Below, in pieces: positions 59,571 through 64,000 of a DNA stretch of 64,000 nt. Both the position numbers and the translations under genes were made by a program. The notes below the pieces were generated by a model. It was not told the DNA's origin. It made no database searches and saw nothing but the letters and a program-made list of their open reading frames with translations. Position 1 is the first letter of the stretch. Each line of letters starts with the position of its first letter. This DNA is from Lingula anatina. Taxonomy: Eukaryota; Brachiopoda; Lingulata; Lingulida; Lingulidae. Where the stretch lies: contig NW_019775723.1 in NCBI RefSeq assembly GCF_001039355.2, forward strand, positions 54,267 through 118,266. Reading direction: 5' to 3'.

Positions 59571-60231
59571 TTACAAGTCTATTGGACACGGTATTTATAA
59601 GATTGGTTAAGATTTCCTTTGTTGTATCAATAATAACCTGCCTGTGGTTTCAGGAATTTGAAAACATTCAACAAATTGGACAATATACTTGTAAAGAATT
59701 AGACGTGGGAAGAATAAGTGCTTCTTTTATCAGATATTGATTGAATACGGAAAGCACGAAGAGGAAGTTTGTGCTGCACATTTAGATTTGTTTAAATTTT
59801 CTTGAATAAGAAAGACAGATTAAGTGCCTTTAAATTAAGAGGTCACTTTGCAAGATAGGAATTGACCAGGAACTAACAGCTTCCTGGTTTCTCATATATA
59901 TACACAAGGAAACTGATCGTTTAAATATTGAGAAATGTGAGGAAGATAGTAAAAGTTATTTATCGAAATTCCATATAAGGGCCAGGAAAATTGTCCCCAT
60001 AATACTGTGAAACTAAACTTTTACTGAAATAGTTTTTAGAACGGAAGTTAAAGCCATTGGATATAGTTGGGATTCCCATTTTTTCTATGAAAAACTTGAA
60101 AAAGGCTGAATTTTCTTGTGATTGCTATTCAAAGCAATTTCTTGGTAAAAGAAATTTAAAGGAGAGATAATCATAATAGTCTAGTGACATTTCCACAAAA
60201 TGTGAACAGTAGGGGCATTTTTGGGTAAAAG

Positions 60232-60292
60232 TTGGGAACCAGGTTTATTAGCATAATTTTGGCATGCTGAATCCGATTAACCCGGTTCCCAA
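60232..60292. repeat. hairpin at the outer edge of the left arm
   Basis: TTGGGAACCAGGTTTA (60232-60247) and TTAACCCGGTTCCCAA (60277-60292) are inverted with 14 of 16 matches and a 29-bp loop. The same TTGGGAACCG ends the window at 64000, so it belongs to the terminal repeat system and may mark a terminus. Confidence 0.5.
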
Positions 60293-60620
60293 GCGAAATT
60301 CTGCGTTTTTAACGGTCTAATTTGCAAAAAACAAAAATGGCCGCCAGATTTCCAATTTTCTGCAATATCTCTGTAACTAGACAGGTGAATATGACAAATA
60401 AAGTGTCTTTACCTATATTTTCAGGGTCGAGGAACATCATTTAAATATTTCCGATAGAATAGGTTTACCAGATTTTCCTAAATATGCAAATTAGGACTGC
60501 CATTACTGAAAAACCGTTTTACTGCTGTATCTCTGCAACTAGGCAAGCAAACATTACACATGAAGTGAACACACCCATGTTTTCAGGGTCAGAGAAAGTG
60601 GTTAAGACATCTTCACTATA
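60283..60620 (+). repeat. left long inverted repeat arm
   Basis: Pairs with 63664-64000. It is mostly colinear except for a diverged patch at about 60442-60472. Confidence 0.8.
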
Positions 60621-60879
60621 ACCAAATCAGTAATCAGTGCTACACTGTCACACTGTTGCAATTATTCGAATTTGAATTTAATTTGGCGATTAAATACTGT
60701 GCTGCCATTGGGATGTAAACATTGGACCACACAATTGCCCCTTTTACCTAGAAAAATGTGATTCCCTTATTAATGCAATGGAGGGATTTACTGAATCAAG
60801 AAATTTATGTGATGCAATGTACAGACTTGATATTTAATATAATAGTAATAATACGTTTATTGAGCACTAAATGATATGA

Positions 60880-61233
60880 ATGCATTTGCAGGCTCACAAA
60901 ACTGCATTATTTACACGGTACACAATATATAAGAATATACATTTATGTATGGATTTTTTTTCAAACATATTTTCTTTGATTTTTCCCCATCTGTTAGTAA
61001 TGAATGAAAAGAACACTTGTTATCATGTTCGATATGACTTTAATAAATCATCCCGTGTCAATACATCATCACAAATTAAATTTAAATATTCAAATCAGCA
61101 TTATCAACAGCACATGGGTAATTTTATAGCAGATAGCAACAAGGTACTGAATTCTTGTGAACTAAATATTATAAAAAATATCAGTTGGTTAGGATTTTCT
61201 CTTAAACAAAAGAATCATCAAGACAAATTATAA
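60880..61233 (+). CDS. unrecognised 117-codon frame inside the element
   Basis: An open frame of 117 codons in AT-rich DNA between the left arm and the Tc1-like gene. The product would be rich in Asn, Lys, Ile and Phe with no membrane topology or motif I recognise. Its end overlaps the 3' side of the Tc1 region. It may be chance, or a fragment of an element gene. No function is claimed. Confidence 0.15.
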   Translation: MHLQAHKTALFTRYTIYKNIHLCMDFFSNIFSLIFPHLLVMNEKNTCYHVRYDFNKSSRVNTSSQIKFKYSNQHYQQHMGNFIADSNKVLNSCELNIIKNISWLGFSLKQKNHQDKL

Positions 61234-62250
61234 AAAATGGAAACAGTTTATAATGCGTGCCGCATCCTCTAGCTGCAACCGGAGCCTTCATTTTGCGAGG
61301 CAATCCTGCAGAGAGGTTTTTGAGAGTTTGATCCGGTATTGTGTTCCACGCATCAGTCAGAGCTTGTCTAAGCTGGTGCAGATTTGTAGGCTGGACAGGT
61401 AAGCTTTTGATTCTGCGAGTGATTTCTGCCAACAGGTTCATTATTGGATTCATGTCAGAGGAATTCGACGGCCAAGGCAATTGGTTTACCTCTTGGTTTT
61501 GCAGAAAAGCAGTTTTGCATGGGTACGGTGTGGTCTGGCAATGTCATCTTGCAGGATGAAGTTGTCCTGGAAGTACCTTCTTGCAAATGGCAAGCAAGTA
61601 TTCTCTAAAATGTCCCTGTATTTTTTCTGGTTGAGGTTTCCATCAATTGCCACCAATGGTGTTTTGGCTCCAGCGTGGAAACTGGCCCATACACAGAAAC
61701 TGCCACCGCCACCAGTCACTGTAGGGGTGACTCAAGCAGTACCTCGTCTGGAAGCATACGGACTCTGATTCGGCCATTGCCCAAGCTCAAGCCTTGCCTC
61801 GACTGCAAAAAAAAAAAACAGGAACCCAGTGCTGTGGCTGGAACCGCAAATGGTGTCTAGCCCACCGTTGAGGCAGACGTTGGCGTTGCTCTTTTAACAG
61901 AGACTTCCTTTGAGGTCGCCTAGCATGGTAACCGGCTAAAAGTAGCCTTGCATTCACTTGGGTTCTAAAAACATGCTTTTGAATGGTAATTTGACACTCA
62001 TTTTGTAGAGCACGAGTGTTTTTTGTCCGGTTGTTGCGACATAGCTGAAGAAGCAAGCGGTCTTCCCTTCTGGTGGTGACTTTCAGACGTCTTGGTCGTG
62101 GTCTCTGTGTTGATGTTCCAGTCTGGTGTCTCTGTAAGACTTTAGAAACTGCTCCCTGGGACACAATCAGCTGTCTGGCAATAGCAGTTTGCTTCTGCCC
62201 ATTCTGGCATAATACAAATTGCTGCCGTTATTTCACGTACCATAAGGTCT
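61230..62250 (-). pseudogene. Tc1/mariner-family transposase, broken
   Basis: Read on the minus strand it follows the Tc1 layout. A helix-turn-helix-like N-terminal part (SKVLQRHQTGTSTQRPRPRR, about 62164-62080) leads to a second DNA-binding region ending ARRPQRK and RWARHHLRFQPQHW. Next comes the central catalytic part (VAIDGNLNQKKYRDILENT and LQDDIARPHRT, about 61660-61530), with the second Asp in QDD. A C-terminal part follows with WPSNSSDMNPI. At least two frame changes occur: one at a poly-A run near 61807-61817 (region of the first Asp), another near 61490. The third catalytic position (normally NPIE) reads NPIM, so it would be inactive even if in frame. Terminal repeats of its own were not identified. 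Confidence 0.8.
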
Positions 62251-62748
62251 GCTAAGATTCTGCAAAATATCAAACTCTTCTGACTGGGCATACCGAAACA
62301 TGAAGACTTATTCTGCAGAATTGATGCCCTTTTATACGCATTATGTAACCAGCCAAAGAGGACTGCTCAGAGAAACTGCCACATATTACCTTATATAACC
62401 GCGCTTTAGAGAAAGCAGTCTAATGAACAATAACCGACACACCTGGCTATACATATACCTGATCACAATTGACATATGTGATCAACTTTTTTAAAGAAAA
62501 AGTTAATTTATTATCAATACTTTGCTTTTGAACTAAAATATTCTATATTAATATGTATATCTATACTTCAAGTCCAGTACACAATGGCATCCCACCTCAT
62601 TCATTCCAGCGATTTTTCCATTAGCTTATCGCTGGTTACCCATTGCTATCGTTTGAATTTAAATAACCAAATTTCTTGAATTTTAGCTTTAATCTTCTGA
62701 TGATCTATTGAATCCAATTGAATTATTGACGATCCGGAAAACATTCCT

Positions 62749-63677
62749 GTGTTTATAGCAAGTTTGAAGTCTAAGCAGTTTCTCAAGCTTCTGAACGATT
62801 TCGCTGAGAACAAATTCAGTGATGTGAACTTTGTCTTCTGGTGGGCCTACATGGACATGGTATCCATACTACTGCAGTTTACTCGGGCACAACGGGACGG
62901 AATGTCAGATCTTGCCATTCTTCATAAGGTACGACCACTTCATTTATTCAAGATGGAGTCCAGTGAAGCAAAGATGCACCAATTACCAGAGGCTGTAAAA
63001 ACAGGCAACTTCGTTGTCAAGCGTTCAGTTCTGAGGTTAAACCAAGTAGATCCCTAACAAGCAATGGGGTGGATAAATGGTACGGAAAAGAAAGGGGGCG
63101 GATCATAGGTATCACAAAAACAACATCTTCACTTTGTTGATGGACACTTTTGTATGCAGCTGAAACGCATGCTATGTTCAACCACTTTCCAAGCAGTGTG
63201 CATCTTCAAAGTGAAGCTACTCAATCAAGACGAGGGTGCATTGCTCTTGGTTTTCATGAGATTCAGGGTGCAGTGGCAGATTTATGGGAGTGTCAGGGGG
63301 GTCCTATGAGGCAACTCGGACAGTTGACTTGCCGTCTGTCTTTAAGCATGAACTTCTCCCAGTCCCTGCATCACTTGCTGAAATGAATGGTACACAGTGC
63401 ACCGGAAACAAATCTGTATTAGCAGAAATGTTAACAGAAGACGTAGTCTGCCCTGATGAAATTAAACTGAATGACTCTTCGCCTTTCCTAACAATTGACT
63501 GACAATGAAGTGATCTTTGGTGGTTTTGCTGACACATACGTAAGAGCAGCTCTGAAGGCAGGTTCTGACTATCAGCAGATTGATGTTGTGTTTGACAGAT
63601 ACAGGGAAGAAACAAATAAAAGTGCTACTCGAACACGAAGCACAAAGTTAGTGCGACCCATCAGACAAGACATCTGA
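62749..63677 (+). pseudogene. broken gene of an uncharacterised invertebrate repeat-encoded family
   Basis: The pieces read in order are FWWAYMDMVSILLQFTRAQR (from about 62830), MHQLPEAVKTGNFVVKRSV, NQVDP, then after a stop WINGTEKKGGG. A frame change follows, then IIGITKTTSSLC, AAETHAMFNHF, a change near 63290 to DLPSVFKHELLPVPASLAEM, and finally QIDVVFDRYREETNKSATRT ending at 63677. From memory, such blocks recur in large uncharacterised proteins in cnidarian, mollusc and amphioxus genomes. The pieces are interrupted by at least two stops and two frameshifts, and the C-terminal part stops at the right inverted arm. It is probably a cargo or transposition gene of the surrounding element, but I can name no function. 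Confidence 0.55.
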
Positions 63678-64000
63678 TTTATCACATTCTCTGACCCTGA
63701 GAACATAGGTGTGGACACTTCATGTGACATGTTTGCTTGCCTAGTTGCAGAGATACAGCAGTAAAACGGTTTTTCAGTAATGGCGGTCCTAATTTGCATA
63801 TTTAGGAAAATTGTGTAAATCTAATTTTAACAGAATTATCTTAATAATGTTCTTCGACCCTGAAAATATAGGTAAGGACACTTTATTTGTCATATTCGCC
63901 TGTCTAGTTAGAGAGATAGTGCAGAAAATTGGAAATCTGGCGGCCATTTTGTTTTCTGCAAATTAGACCGTTAAAAACACAAAATTTCGCTTGGGAACCG
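63664..64000 (-). repeat. right long inverted repeat arm (cut by window end)
   Basis: Inverted copy of 60283-60620. The window ends in TTGGGAACCG, so the outer boundary is not visible. Confidence 0.8.

Larger units (their letters stand above)
45354..60282 (+). other. RPB8 intron 3 or downstream region; no further coding exon identified
   Basis: Nearly 15 kb of AT-rich sequence without a recognisable protein domain. It holds a possible promoter at 48261-48310, MITEs at 52475-52732 and 59366-59570, tandem repeats at 51535 and 52167, GA/CCA/CA tracts at 54211-54256 and 55516-55579, a T-run/G-run at about 55927-55960 and a G run at about 57232-57251. Confidence 0.5.
60283..64000. mobile_element. 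composite DNA transposon with about 330-bp inverted arms (right end open)
   Basis: The left arm (60283-60620) and right arm (63664-64000) are inverted copies with about 90% identity by eye, including long exact runs around GGCCGCCAGATTTCCAATTT. Between them lie an unrecognised plus-strand frame (60880-61233), a broken Tc1-like gene (minus strand) and a broken gene of an uncharacterised family (plus strand). Each arm has two related subunits, both starting TATCTCTG.AACTAG.CA and ending TTTTCAGGGTCGA or TTTTCAGGGTCAG. The Tc1 copy looks like a later nested insertion. The outer end of the right arm is cut by the window edge, so target duplication and full length are unknown. Confidence 0.7.

Overview
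This is metazoan DNA: long AT-rich introns, consensus GT-AG splice sites, abundant microsatellites and small foldback DNA transposons, and no bacterial-style gene packing. The encoded proteins are animal proteins. They are an intronless rhodopsin-family GPCR resembling the expanded neuropeptide/FMRFamide-type receptors of molluscs and annelids, a type I single-pass immunoglobulin-domain protein, and the shared RNA polymerase subunit RPABC3 (RPB8, POLR2H). I would guess a marine lophotrochozoan, probably a mollusc, but the window alone does not prove it.

Layout. Positions 1-5.1 kb hold a small foldback (348-552) and a 3.33-kb inverted-repeat element (1717-5047). That element has 24-bp perfect terminal inverted repeats, a 4-bp GCAA target duplication and six copies of a 14-bp motif (GGAACATACGTTAC), spaced nearly symmetrically from its two ends. 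From 5.1 to 17.3 kb I see no supported gene, only a foldback MITE (10469-10643), CT microsatellites and a 21-bp minisatellite (16152-16318). From 17,342 to 21,080 lies a 1,869-bp block present twice in tandem around a single N. A GPCR gene follows at 21,902-23,437 (+), with a CRE and TATA box upstream. On the minus strand three coding exons of an Ig/TM protein span 24,944-26,629. RPB8 starts at 29,686 (+), with exons at 35,740-35,823 and 45,176-45,353; its last coding exon was not found before 64,000. Its introns contain a near-perfect 257-bp palindromic MITE (second copy at 52,475), two more repeats around single Ns (34.5-34.8 kb and 37.5-41.2 kb), a 25-N gap and a possible AP-1/TATA promoter at about 48.27 kb.

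The last 3.7 kb is a composite mobile element. Two inverted arms of about 330 bp (60,283-60,620 and 63,664 to the window end) enclose a broken Tc1-like transposase (minus strand) and a broken gene of an uncharacterised protein family (plus strand).

The three real genes have no obvious joint function. The main structural messages are: (i) three tandem repeats meeting at single Ns, which look like unmerged contig overlaps or haplotypes rather than biology; (ii) at least two inverted-repeat elements I cannot assign to a known family, the 1717-5047 element with its spaced 14-mer and the 60,283-64,000 element; and (iii) several 3-bp-TSD foldback families, two of them present in two copies.
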